From positions 887,605,835 through 887,669,834 of the forward strand of contig OY856410.1 in NCBI GenBank assembly GCA_963693085.1: a stretch of 64,000 nucleotides of DNA. Reading direction: 5' to 3'. Position numbers and translations under genes: made by a program. The notes below the pieces were generated by a model. That model searched no databases, had not been told where the DNA came from, and saw only the letters and a program-made list of their open reading frames with translations. The DNA is from Alisma plantago-aquatica. Taxonomy: Eukaryota; Streptophyta; Magnoliopsida; Alismatales; Alismataceae. Positions 11,295 through 21,291 of this stretch are shown piece by piece (position 1 is the first letter of the stretch; every line of letters begins with the position of its first letter).

Positions 11295-11948
11295 ACCACG
11301 TGATAGGAATATGATTAGCACCAAGTGGGTCTACTGCAACAAGCTCGATGAAAGCAGCAAAGTGTTAAGGAACAAACCAATATTAGTTTCTCGAGGCTAT
11401 AAGCAATAGGAAGGGTTTGACTGTGATGTTATGCTCCTATTGCTAAGATTGAGTCTATTAGAATGTTACTTGCCTTTTCTAGCTATAAGAATTTATTTCT
11501 TTATCAAATCAATGCTTAAAATGTGTTCTTGAATGGTACTATTTAGGAGGAAGTTTATGTTTCCCAACTTCCCAACTTTGAACATGATAAATTGCCTAAC
11601 CATGTTTACTTGTTACAAAAATCTCTCTATGGACTCAAACAAGCACCTCAAGCTTGGTGTGAGAAACTAAATTTTTTTTTCTAGGCAACAACGGAAAAAT
11701 TGATTCTACCTTATTCCTAAAACACATTCTATAAACTTTTTAGTTATTCAAATTCACGTTGATGATATTATTTTTGGCGAGACTGATCTTGATCTTTGCA
11801 GGGAGTTTAGTTCTCTTATGCGGAGTGAGTTCGAGATGAACATGATGGAGGAGCTTACCTTATTCCTCAACTTCCAAATAAAGTAAATAAAGGATGGAAC
11901 TTCATCAACCAGGGCAAGTATAGAAGTGAACTTCTTAATCACTTTGGA
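11295..11948 (+). pseudogene. Copia-A reverse transcriptase remnant
   Basis: The continuation of Copia-A after element 1: STKWVYCNKLDE, then the fingers and palm in broken frames. The catalytic box reads HVDDIIF (about 11757), so the usual YVDD tyrosine is replaced by histidine. Stops and indels occur (for example after SRGYKQ and in the 11670s). It aligns along its length with the open RT at 18103-18738. It would have copied RNA to cDNA; now inactive. Confidence 0.85.
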
Positions 11949-12720
11949 ATGGAGAACACCAAATCAATGGAAACCCCCACGTCTAACACCGCCAAGATGG
12001 ACAAAGATGAAAAAGGTGAGAAAGTGGACGAGAAGATCCATAGAGGTATGATTGGAAGTTTACTTTATTTAACTACCTCTAGACCTAACATAATATTTAG
12101 TGTTGGCTTGTGTGCTAACTTTCAATCAAGTCTTAGAAAATCACATGTCATAGTGGTTAAGAGGATTTCGAGGTATCTAGCCAAAACTCAAAACTTTAGA
12201 CTATGGTACCCCAAGTTAAGGGACTTTACTCTTACTGCCTATAGTGATGCTGATTATGTAGGGTGCTTGATAGATACAAAATGCATAAGTGGCACTTGCT
12301 TCTTCTTAGGTTTGTGATTGATTTCTTGGTTCTCTAAGAAACAAGGCATTGCGTCTCTTTCAACTATCGAGGTTGAATACATTTCTGCTGGAAGTTATTG
12401 TGTCCATGTCTTATGGATGAAGCAAATGCTCTAACATTTTAACATTCATTTGGATGCTTCTCCTATCTTTCATGACAATACTAGCACAATTAATCTATCT
12501 TACAATCTTATAATCCATAGTAGGATGAAACATATAGAGGTCTATCATTAATTTCTTCATGACCACATTGCCGAGAAGGATATCTATATCATGCATGTGG
12601 ATACAGAGAATCATCTTGTAGACATTTTTACAGAACCTCTAGCTAGAGAGAAATTTACATTCATTATATCAAGACTTCTCATAACTGTTCTTGATTATAT
12701 ACACATGCAATCTAACTAGA
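11949..12720 (+). pseudogene. Copia-A RT connection and RNase H remnant
   Basis: The first part (11949-12317) is open for 122 codons: MENTKSMETP, then SLLYLTTSRPN and the RNase H start YSDADYVGC with its catalytic aspartate. A stop at 12315 breaks it. Further RNase H motifs follow in fragments (LSTIEVEYISAG, about 12360; a damaged DNTS-like site near 12475; KHIEVYH near 12530). The C-terminus resembles Copia-B up to about 12720. Confidence 0.85.
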
Positions 12721-13327
12721 TGCATTAATACTTATATGTTTCATGCTTATAATTGATCATGTTTTCCTTCAAAGTGATAAATATGCCATATTTTCATGCC
12801 TTGTTTCACTTATTTTTGGGTATTTTTTGCAAAGGATGTTTTATTACAAAATCATACCATATGATGAGTGAAATGTGCCTCAATATGTTTAAAATACATG
12901 GTAGGCTAGACAACTAAATTTATATAGCAAGCTAGAGGATTGGAATTAAATTTTCTATGTTTTGGATAGGTTGACCATTTAGTCGAGTTTAACCCGGTAC
13001 AACTCGACCAATCCCTTGGATGAGAATTGAACTAATTTGCATGTTAGGTCGAGTTTTCCCAACACCAAACTGGACCGATAGTAGAACTAAACCCAAATTA
13101 AAAAGGGCATCGACTGACATTTCTCCCTCTCAACTAGAGAAAGTCGACCGATTGCCCATCTCTAGTGTTCTTCCTCGAACCCTTAGACCTAAACCATCCT
13201 CTCCCACACACTCCCAGTCTCCATTTGGCCTTCCCTTCCTTTTCCAACCATGGCCTAGGTCGTTTGGTGACCTTGGGCTTGTATTTTCCTTCTCCTTTGA
13301 TGGCCATTTCTTCTATTTTCAACCTAG
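12721..13327 (+). other. Spacer between Copia-A pol and ORF-X
   Basis: This has a counterpart at 19640-20238 with base-level similarity. The first half is AT-rich noncoding sequence. From about 12960 it contains a repeated GTCGAGTTTAACCCGGTACAACTCGACC-like block with short inverted repeats. A 115-codon open frame (13020-13367) is not kept in the second copy, so I treat it as untranslated leader. No polypurine tract was seen here. Confidence 0.5.
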
Positions 13328-14318
13328 ATGGCCTCCAACCGAAGCAAACGATCCACTCCAACTGTAGCTTTGTCGTTCTCATCAGCTACTCACCATATAT
13401 CCTTTGATGTCACCTCTTTCATATCCACACAAGTTGTGAACAGGTACAAGGAACTCCCTCCTAGGACTAACTTTCCTTTCCAAGCTTTGTTTGAGCCTCA
13501 TTTTGGTATGAGTGAGGTGATTAAAGAGGTATCTAGGGTATTCAAAGTACATCATCTGAGTTCTTTGTGTGTAGGGTATCATTCCTTTCTGGCACAAAGG
13601 TTTTCCATGAGTTTTACATCAATCAGGCGTGGAACTACACCACCTTTGAGCCACCACCCAATACCCAAGTCATCTTGAATTCAATGATCGTCGGTACCAA
13701 GATAACTATATCTGAGGATTCATTGAGTTGGGTATTGATGTCATTGCTTCATGGGTGGCTTCTTACCCTCAATATTATTACCTTTTGGACCCTGAAGACT
13801 TCTACAAGAGCTTTGACCCCATTCTTACCCTTCTTTATATCCATAAGTTCTTGAAGAAGCATGATGTCCCATACATCAAGAAGTCCAATTTACCCTCCTC
13901 TTCCCTTAGTATCAATACAAGACTGATTGCTTTAGTAGTCAATTGTAATATCCATCCCAAGTGGAATCAAATGGAGATTGTGAAGAATATTGCATCAATC
14001 ATGTATTATTTATTGAATGATATTGGAGTTAAGTGGGCTCATTATATTCGACACCATATGACCTGCTTCGACTCTGGGAAGAAAACCACCAACACCAATC
14101 TCCCTAATCCTAACCTGATATGTGGTCTATTTTCTCACTATGGAAAGAAATCTCTCATTCATAACCTTGGCTACAAAATAAGCTGGAGAGGAGTTCCCAT
14201 TAGCGAGACAACCATCAAGAAAACCTTTCTTACTACCTCTTCCTCTACACTAGGTGCCTTTACCTCCACCCAAGCCCCACCACCACCTCCACCGTGTCCA
14301 TGGTTAAAATGTGTGTAA
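13328..14318 (+). pseudogene. ORF-X copy A: element-associated ORF of unknown function
   Basis: The likely start is ATG 13328 (MASNRSKRSTPT). It continues through FISTQVVNRYKELPPR and VIKEVSRVFKVHHLSSLCVG, then needs frame changes near 13600 and 13680-13730. It continues open as 13728-14318 (196 codons) and ends in a proline run and PWLKCV. The 20239-21291 copy has the same order and ending. The layout (REFY-like FYIN segment, central MYYLLNDIGVKW, GLFSHYGKK) reminds me of plant transposon-associated gag-like proteins ('putative plant transposon protein' type). That is recall, not a search. It could be an env-like 3' ORF of this copia unit or the gag N-terminus of the next copy. Confidence 0.55.
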
Positions 14319-15704
14319 AGAGTTTGATATGGTCCTTATTTATTATAATATGTATGACATGTCTAGAGAGGCATCTTAGAGTATCATTGATTGATAGATT
14401 CATTGTAATTGGTCAAAAATGAAATATGTTGTATAATTGTGCAATAAAATATATTGTCTTGGTCAAATTTACATATCAGCTGAGATACACCATATTCTAA
14501 CTATGTGTATCACCCCTCCAAGTAAATGCACTTCATTGAAGAGATCCTCATGTTTTTCATAATATGGCCACTTGTCTTGGAGGAACGTCACAAAATATGA
14601 TAAACATAATGATAAGATAAATAAAACACATTGTGCTAATTGAAATTATAGTTTCATACAATTTTTTGAATGGAATACTTATCAGATAAATTATCTTAGT
14701 TTTTTTAAATAAAAATCGTAATACATGAACTCCATAGGAACTTCAATGCAAAAGGCATATCTATGAACTAGTTGTTGGATCTTCTAAGTTGTATCTGACA
14801 CTCCACTAAGGGTAAGCTTCTTGGTTTTTTTAGAGACGTATGATCTCGTCTAAGATCCACTATTATTTTCTCCTGTGGACATCACTTCCCTAGGCATATA
14901 TAAAATAAAAATCACATTAGAGCATGCCATATTATTTATTATTATAGAAAAATAAGTAATAATTAGCAATGAGGAAAATGTGGAAGTAATTTAACAACAT
15001 TCCTATGTTAGGTCGTCCTCATACCTGGGATAGGTGGGTCATCTACAAGTGATGGATTTTGAATATACAAATTCATGTAAGATCAAATATCATGCAATGT
15101 CATGATTACGTATGGATACCCTCTCTATTTTAGTTTTCTTACTGACATGTCTTCTAAAGGAACCCCTTCACCTCAAATATGTTATTGTGCATGTGAAGGG
15201 ACTGTTTTGCATTTTTATGATACATAAATATATTTCCTAAAAAGATACGAATTAAAGTTAGAACCATTTTATTATCACATTTTGATGAAATTTGTTAATA
15301 GTATGTAGTTACAACAACAATTTTTTGATCTAGTCATAAAATATGAATGAAATTATAAAACACTGATATCACCTTAGCATATAGATCGATAATGGTTCAA
15401 TTTTTGTTTTGTTTGTTGAAAAATATGAGGATATGGTTTTTACATTAATCTCACATTTATCCTTCTACACCTTAATATACATATGAGCCGTCGATGTAAG
15501 CCCAAAATTCAAGTTATTTACACCAGTGTCCCACAAGTGTCTTTGCAAAGTTCTCATATTTGTTGTTCGTGGTGAAGACCAGGAGCTCCATAGTCACCGT
15601 CCAAGGGAAACTAGTTCACAGTTGTATTGAAGTGAGTTGTTGTTGTTGAGCTTGCTCCAAAACCAGATATAACTCTCTAAACTATCCTTCCAATTTCATA
15701 TTAG
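14319..15704. other. Noncoding stretch between ORF-X and Copia-B
   Basis: About 1.4 kb without a supportable gene. Up to about 14660 it matches the sequence after ORF-X copy B (21292-21626). At that point copy B is interrupted by a LINE, so this is the empty-site counterpart. The remaining 1 kb is AT-rich and unmatched elsewhere in the window. Confidence 0.5.
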
Positions 15705-16560
15705 TTGATGCGATCTTACTATTATGGGAATACGAATAGATTAATTTTTCCAACTGCTATACTTTGTGCCTATATTTCCCAATTGTTGCATCTTGATAAC
15801 ATTAATTCCTTGGAAAGGCAGTTTCTTGATCTTGAGCTCCAATACAATGGAGTTGAAGTAGAGAATGGTAGCTACCTTAAGGACATCAATAGTCTTAAGG
15901 AAGGAAACCAAGCCTGAGTAGATGAGCTTGTCTTACTTAGAACTAAAATTGATGATCTTAGACTTGTGTGTGATTCTATTAAGCATTAGAATAGAATTTA
16001 TCTTGATGAGCTTGTTATTCTTAGAACTAAAAATGCTATATTTCTTGCTCAAATAAATTATCTTTCTTCTAGACCCTTGTTTCCAAGTAATAAAGTCGCT
16101 AGACCTACTTTAGAAAAAGATTCTTATCTTACTAAAGCCATTTTTTTAGAGGATGACTTACTTCATGCACGAGATGATCTTGCTAGATAATCTTCTATTG
16201 TCATGCTCTTAGTGATGATAATCACAAACTAAGAGTTTCCTTATAGAAATTCCTAAAAGGGAAGAAATCCCTCAATGAAGTCCTAGATAACTCTACCAAA
16301 TAAGGGTAGTAGTGGTTTGGGATATGATGGGGGAGATCCAAAGAGAAAGAGCAAGAGTAAGGGTAAGAAAAAGAGTAAGGAACCTCCTTTCTTCCACTGA
16401 GAGTCTTCTAACTCTAAGAACCCTATGGTTTGTGTGCATTGCAAGGGTGATGACCATTACTCTACATATTGTCCTTATAGAGAGAAGGGGACCAACCCAA
16501 AGATGAAATGGGTCCCCAATCTAACACAAGATCCCAAAGTTTGATTTGGGAACCAACATC
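15705..16560 (+). pseudogene. Copia-B gag remnant (coiled coil, CCHC knuckle)
   Basis: An open piece (15705-15917) reads SLERQFLDLELQYNG and VENGSYLKDINSLKE, a heptad-like coiled coil. Broken coiled coil follows to about 16230, then a Lys/Arg-rich stretch. The zinc knuckle CVHCKGDDHYSTYC (about 16433) is followed by a KMKWVP end typical of this copia group. Stops and frame changes separate the pieces. It is better preserved than Copia-A, which confirms the family. Confidence 0.75.
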
Positions 16561-17878
16561 TTCCTTTCTTGTAGGTAAAAGGAAAATGGATTGTTGATAG
16601 TTGTTTCCCAAAGCACATAACAGGTAAAATCAGCCACATTAACAAGTTTACAAAGAAGAAAGGAGGATCGGTAACCTTTGGTGAAAACAAAAAAGGTAAA
16701 GTGATATGTGAGAGTGATGTAGGTGATTCACTTTGAATCAATAATGTTCTTATTGTGGATGCCCTACATCACATTTAATAAGTGTTAGTCAATTATGTGA
16801 TAATGGCTATCTTGTTCTTTTTAGCTCACTAGAATGCTTGCTTCTAGATTCCCTCTGCTACAATGTTATATATAAGGGAACTAGAAATGGTAATCTCTAT
16901 GTTATAGTGCTTGACTCTATTTAGCCTATTTCTGGTAGATGCGATGTATTCAATTTAAATGATATTTCTTTATGGCACCGTAGGTTGGTTCATGTAAATA
17001 TGCATCGGTTGAAAAAGTTGAGCAAAACATAATTGGTAAAGGGACTTCCTAGACTAGACTTCGAAAAGGATGAGGAACGCCGACCTAGTACCTAAGGAAA
17101 GCAAACCAAGTCCTCCTTCAAATCCAAAGGAGTCCTTAGTAACAAAATAGCTCTTGAACTTCTTCACATTGATCTATTTGGACCTATGCATAAGCAGTCA
17201 CTTCGTGGTAGCAAGTAGAGTGTGGTGATTGTCGATGACTTTTCATGCTATACTTGGATTTTCTTCTCATTTAAAAGATTGACACTCTCGATGTTTTCTC
17301 AACTTTTTGCAAACGAGTTGAAAATGAACCTTCTTTCCTGATCATCTCTATCTATAGTGATCATGGGGGAGAATTTGAAAATGATCTATTTGAACGGTTT
17401 TGTGGGGAATCTGGGTATGCACGTAACTTTTCTTCACCTCAAACACCTAAAAAAATGGGGTTGTAGAGAGGAATAATAGGTCTCTACAAGAAATTGCTAG
17501 GACTATGCTTCTAGAGTATGATACTTCAAAGAAGTTTTTGGTTGAATCTATTGGCACTTCATGTTTTGTGCAAAATTGGGTTTCACTCATCATTTGTTGA
17601 AGAACACCCCCTATGATTTATGACATGGTAGAAATCCTATCATCGATTACCTTCATGTTTTTGGTTGTCATTGTTTTGTTTTGAACACCACAGATTCCCT
17701 TGACAAGTTTGATCTGAAATTTTGAAAGGCTTTTTTTCTTGGCTATATAACAACTAGCAAGGGTTATAGAGTATTTAACATTGATTTATTTAAAGTTGAA
17801 GAATATGTTAATGTTAAATTTGTTGAGACTAACCCCTCTATTTCCAAGAATATTGTTAATGATGAAGTTGTAGATGAG
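16561..17878 (+). pseudogene. Copia-B protease and integrase remnant
   Basis: Protease start KGKWIVDSC (usual DSG, so the active-site neighbour is changed), then a readable GGSVTFGENKKGK region and pre-integrase LWHRRLVHVNMH (about 16975). The integrase zinc finger has lost its CxxC (codons now read RRPST). Core pieces follow: LLHIDLFGPM, VVIVDDFSCYTW, a glycine-rich FENDLFERF segment, then VFGCHCFVL. Multiple stops make it non-functional. Confidence 0.8.
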
Positions 17879-18106
17879 GTGATCCCTCACATGAAAGAGC
17901 TCAACATTGTTGATAAAGGAAAAGAGGTGATAGTTGATGAAGATGAGAAAGAAGAAGAAAAGAAGGACCTAACTCCTAGTTTTGCAAAGCATAATCCAAA
18001 AGATCTCATTGTAGGTAATCCTTGTGAAATGGTGAAGATGAAAGTTGCCTACAATAAAGAACAAGCTGACAACACATTCATCTCAAAAATTGTGCAAAGA
18101 ATATGA
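17879..18106 (+). pseudogene. Copia-B integrase-RT linker
   Basis: A 75-codon open stretch, acidic and lysine-rich (DEDEKEEEKKDL), equivalent to 1892-2152 in Copia-A. Its frame ends at ATATGA, and the RT frame opens at the overlapping ATG 18103. A one-frame shift has therefore separated what was one polyprotein. Confidence 0.7.
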
Positions 18107-18738
18107 AAGAATCTCTTGGGAATAATGAGTGGATCCTAACCATGCAAGAAAAGTTAGACCATTTTGAAAAGAACAAAGTATGGACCTTAGTGCCAAGCTT
18201 AAGTGATAGTAATATCACTAGCACCAAGTGGGTCTACCACAACAAGCTCGACAAAAGTGACAAAGTGGTAAGGAACAAATCCAAGTTGGTTGCTCAAGGC
18301 TACAATCAATATGAAGGTATTGAATTTGATAAAACATATGCTCCTATTGCTAGGCTTGAGTCTATTAGAATGTTACTTGACTTTCCTAGATATAAGAATT
18401 TCTTGATTTATCAAATGGATGTAAAAAGTGCATTTTTGAATGGTACTATTGAGGAGGAAGTTTATGTTTCTCAACCTACCATCTATGAACATAAAAAATT
18501 GCCTAACTATGTTTACTTGTTACAAAAAGGTCTCTATGGACTCAAACAAGAACCTCTATCTTGGTATGAGAAACTAAAAAACTTTTTGCTAGACAATGGC
18601 TACATCATGGGCAAAGTCAATTCCACCTTATTCCTAAAACACACTTCTAGCAACTTTTTGATTATTCAAATTTATGTTGATGATATCATTTTTAGCGGGA
18701 CTGATCTTGATCTTTGTGAGTTTGGTTCTCTTATGTAG
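18103..18738 (+). pseudogene. Copia-B reverse transcriptase domain (RVT_2), open for 211 codons
   Basis: This is the longest intact coding stretch in the window: a near-complete copia reverse transcriptase. Recognisable are WTLVPSLSD, TKWVYHNKLD, KLVAQGYNQ, YAPIARLESIRMLL, the catalytic palm segment QMDVKSAFLNG, GLYGLKQ and the active-site box YVDDIIFSGTD (about 18673). A stop at 18736 cuts it before the connection domain. It would copy element RNA into DNA. Alone it is a fragment of a polyprotein that is broken on both sides, so I treat it as a pseudogene that happens to stay open. Confidence 0.88.
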
Positions 18739-19264
18739 AGTGAGTTTGAGATGAGCATGATGGGGAATCTTACTTCTTCCTCGACTTCCAAATAAAGCAA
18801 ATAAAGGATGGTAACTTAATCAACCAATGCAAGTACACAAGTTAACTTCTTAAGCGCTTTGGAATGGAGAACACCAAGTCGATGGACACCCCCATGTCTA
18901 ACACCTCCAAGATGGACAAAGATGAAGAAGGTGAGAAAGTAGATGAGAAGCTATATAGAGTTATGATTAGAAGTTTACTTTATTTAACTTCCTCTAGACC
19001 TGACATAATGTTTAGTGTTGGCTTTTGTGCTCACTTTCAATTAAGGACTAGAAATTCACACCTCAAAGCAGTTAAGAAGATTTTAAGGTATCTAGCCACA
19101 AATCAAAACTTTGGACTTTAGTACTCCAAGTCAAAGGACTTTACTCTTACAGCCTATAGTGTTGTTGATTATGTAGGGTGCTTGATAGATCAAAGTGCAT
19201 AAGTGGCACTTGCTTCTTCCTATGGTCATGCTTGATTTCTTAGTTCTCTAAGAAATAAGGCACT
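18739..19264 (+). pseudogene. Copia-B RT connection region
   Basis: After the stop at 18736 come frame-shifted thumb motifs (SEFEMSMMG, QIKQIKDG). An open piece 18864-19121 then reads MENTKSMDTPMS, KVDEKLYRVMI, LLYLTSSRPDIMFSVG and KKILRYLATNQNFGL, the standard copia thumb/connection. The RNase H start (TAYSVVDYVGC) follows in broken frame. Here the catalytic aspartate of YSDAD reads valine. Confidence 0.85.
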
Positions 19265-19640
19265 ATGGCTCTTTCAACTACCGAGGTTGAATACATTACC
19301 GCTGGAAGTTGTTGTGCCCATGTCCTATGGATGAAACAAATGCTTCAAGAATTTAACATTCATTTGGATGCTTTTCCTATCTACAGTGACAATACTAGTG
19401 CAATTAATATGTGTTACATTCCTATATTTCATAGTAGGAAAAAGCATATGAAGGTTTGTCATTACTTTCTTCGTGATTACATTGCCAAGAAGGACATCTA
19501 TATCACACATGTCGGCATAGAGAATTAGCTTGCAAACATTTTTACAAAACCTCTAGCTAGAGAGAAATTTACATTTATTAGATCAAGACTGGTCATAAGA
19601 GCTCTTGATGATATAGACATGCAATCTAGCTGGATGTTAT
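19265..19640 (+). pseudogene. Copia-B RNase H remnant and pol C-terminus
   Basis: An open frame (19265-19528) contains RNase H motifs ALSTTEVEYITAGSC, IYSDNTSAIN and HSRKKHMKVCHYFLRD. A stop replaces the glutamine of the usual ENQLAD motif (19526). Reading on gives FTKPLAREKFTFI and the end near 19640. RNase H would remove the RNA strand after copying. Most catalytic positions in this piece survive, but the upstream aspartate is lost. Confidence 0.85.
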
Positions 19641-20238
19641 GATACCTATATGTATTCTGCTTATAATTGATCGTGTATTACTTGAAAATGATATATTTGT
19701 CATGTTTTCATGCCTTATTTCACTTGTTTTTGGGTATTTTTTGCAAAGGATTTTTATTGCAAAATAGTACCCTAGGATGAGTAAAATGTACCTCAATATG
19801 TTTAAAATACATGGTATTCTAGAAAACTAGATTTATATAGCAACCAAGAGGCTTGGAATTGATTTTTCTATGTTTTTGACAGGTTGACCATTCAGTCGAG
19901 TTTAACTTGGTACAACTCGACCAATCCCATGGCCGGGGATTGAACAAGTTTGCACATTTGGTCGAGTTTTCCCAACATAGAAATCGACCAATACAAGAAC
20001 TGGACCCAATTAAAAAGCGAATCAACCGACATTTCTCCCTCTCAATTAGAGAAAGCCAACCGATTGCCCACCACCAACATTCTTCATCAAACCCTAAACC
20101 TAAACCATCCTCTCACACAAATTCCTAGCCTCTATTTGGCCTTCCCTTCCTCTCCCAACCATGACCTAGGTGGTTTGGTGACCTTGGGCTTGCATTTTCC
20201 TATTCTTTTGGTGGTCATTTCTTCTCTTTTCGACCTAG
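19641..20238 (+). other. Spacer between Copia-B pol and ORF-X
   Basis: Noncoding and collinear with 12721-13327, with the same AT-rich start and the GTCGAGTTTAAC...ACTCGACC block near 19895-19925. Short open frames here do not agree between the two copies, which argues against coding. Confidence 0.5.
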
Positions 20239-21291
20239 ATGTCCTCCAATCGAAGGAAACAATCTGCCCCATTTGAAGCTTCGTCATCCTCATCAACTAC
20301 TCTGCATATCTCCTTGAATGGAACCTCTATCATCTCTACACAAGTTGTGAATATGTAGGTACAAGGAACTCCTTCCTAGGACTACCTTTCCTTTTTGAGC
20401 TTTGTTTGAACCTCATTTATCTACGAGTGAGGTGATTAAAGAGGTATCTAGGGTGTTCAAAGTACATCATCTGAGTGCTTTGTGTGTAGGCCACCCTTGC
20501 TTTGCTAATGCCATGTCGAGCACAAAGAATATCCATGAGTTTTACACCAATCTGACACTGAACTACACCACCTTTGTGCCACCACCTTATACCCAAGTCA
20601 TCTTGAATTTAAGGATCTCTGGTACCAAGATAACTATATCTGAGGATTCATTTAATACCTATTTCCCAGGTACTAACGTCATTGCTTCATGACCTATTTC
20701 CCAGGTACTAACGTCATTGCTTCATGGTTGGGTTCTTACCCTCAATATTGTGACCCTTTTGGACCCTGAACACTTCTACAAGATCTTTGACCATGTGCTT
20801 ACCCTTCCTAATATCCATAAGTTCTTGAAGAAGCATGGTGTCCCATACATGAAGAAGCCCACCTTACCCTCCTCTTCCCTTAATATCAAGATAAGACTGA
20901 TTGCTTCAGAAGTCAACTACAACATCCATCCCAAGCAGTTGCAGATGGGATTGTAGAGAATATTGTAACAATCATGTATTGTCTATTGAATGATATTGGA
21001 GTTAAGTGGGATCATTATATTCTACATCATATGACCTACTTCAAATCTAAGAAGAAAACCACTGACACCCATCTCCCTTATCCTAACTTGATCTGTGGTG
21101 TGTTTTCTCACCATGCAAAGAAATCTCTCATTCATGACCTTGGATACAAATCAAGATGGAGATGAGTTTGCATTAGTGAGACAACCATCAAGAAAACCTT
21201 TCTTCCTACCTCTTCCTCCACTCCAAGTGCCTCTGCCTCAACCCAGGCCCCTCCACCACCTCCACCATGTCCATGGTTAAAGTGTGTGTAA
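20239..21291 (+). pseudogene. ORF-X copy B
   Basis: It starts MSSNRRKQSAP at ATG 20239 and has frame breaks near 20350. A good piece follows (20402-20692) with SEVIKEVSRVFKVHHLSALCVGHPCF, HEFYTNLTLNYTTF and SGTKITISEDSFNTYF. A 35-bp exact tandem duplication (20657-20691/20692-20726) then disrupts it. Further pieces read FYKIFDHVLTLPNIHKFLKKHGVPY, MYCLLNDIGVKW and a proline-rich tail ending PWLKCV. Comparing both copies suggests an ancestral protein of roughly 330 residues, soluble, with no signal peptide or membrane segment. Function unknown. Confidence 0.55.
20657..20726 (+). repeat. 35-bp exact tandem duplication inside ORF-X copy B
   Basis: ACCTATTTCCCAGGTACTAA...CTTCATG occurs twice back to back (20657-20691 and 20692-20726). 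Copy A has it once. A 35-bp insertion shifts the frame. Its exactness means it is young compared with the rest of the unit. Confidence 0.9.

Noticed and set aside
13020..13367. 115-codon ORF upstream of ORF-X
   Set aside because: The frame is not kept in the second unit (19950-20276 differs by frame and stops). It is better read as a leader.
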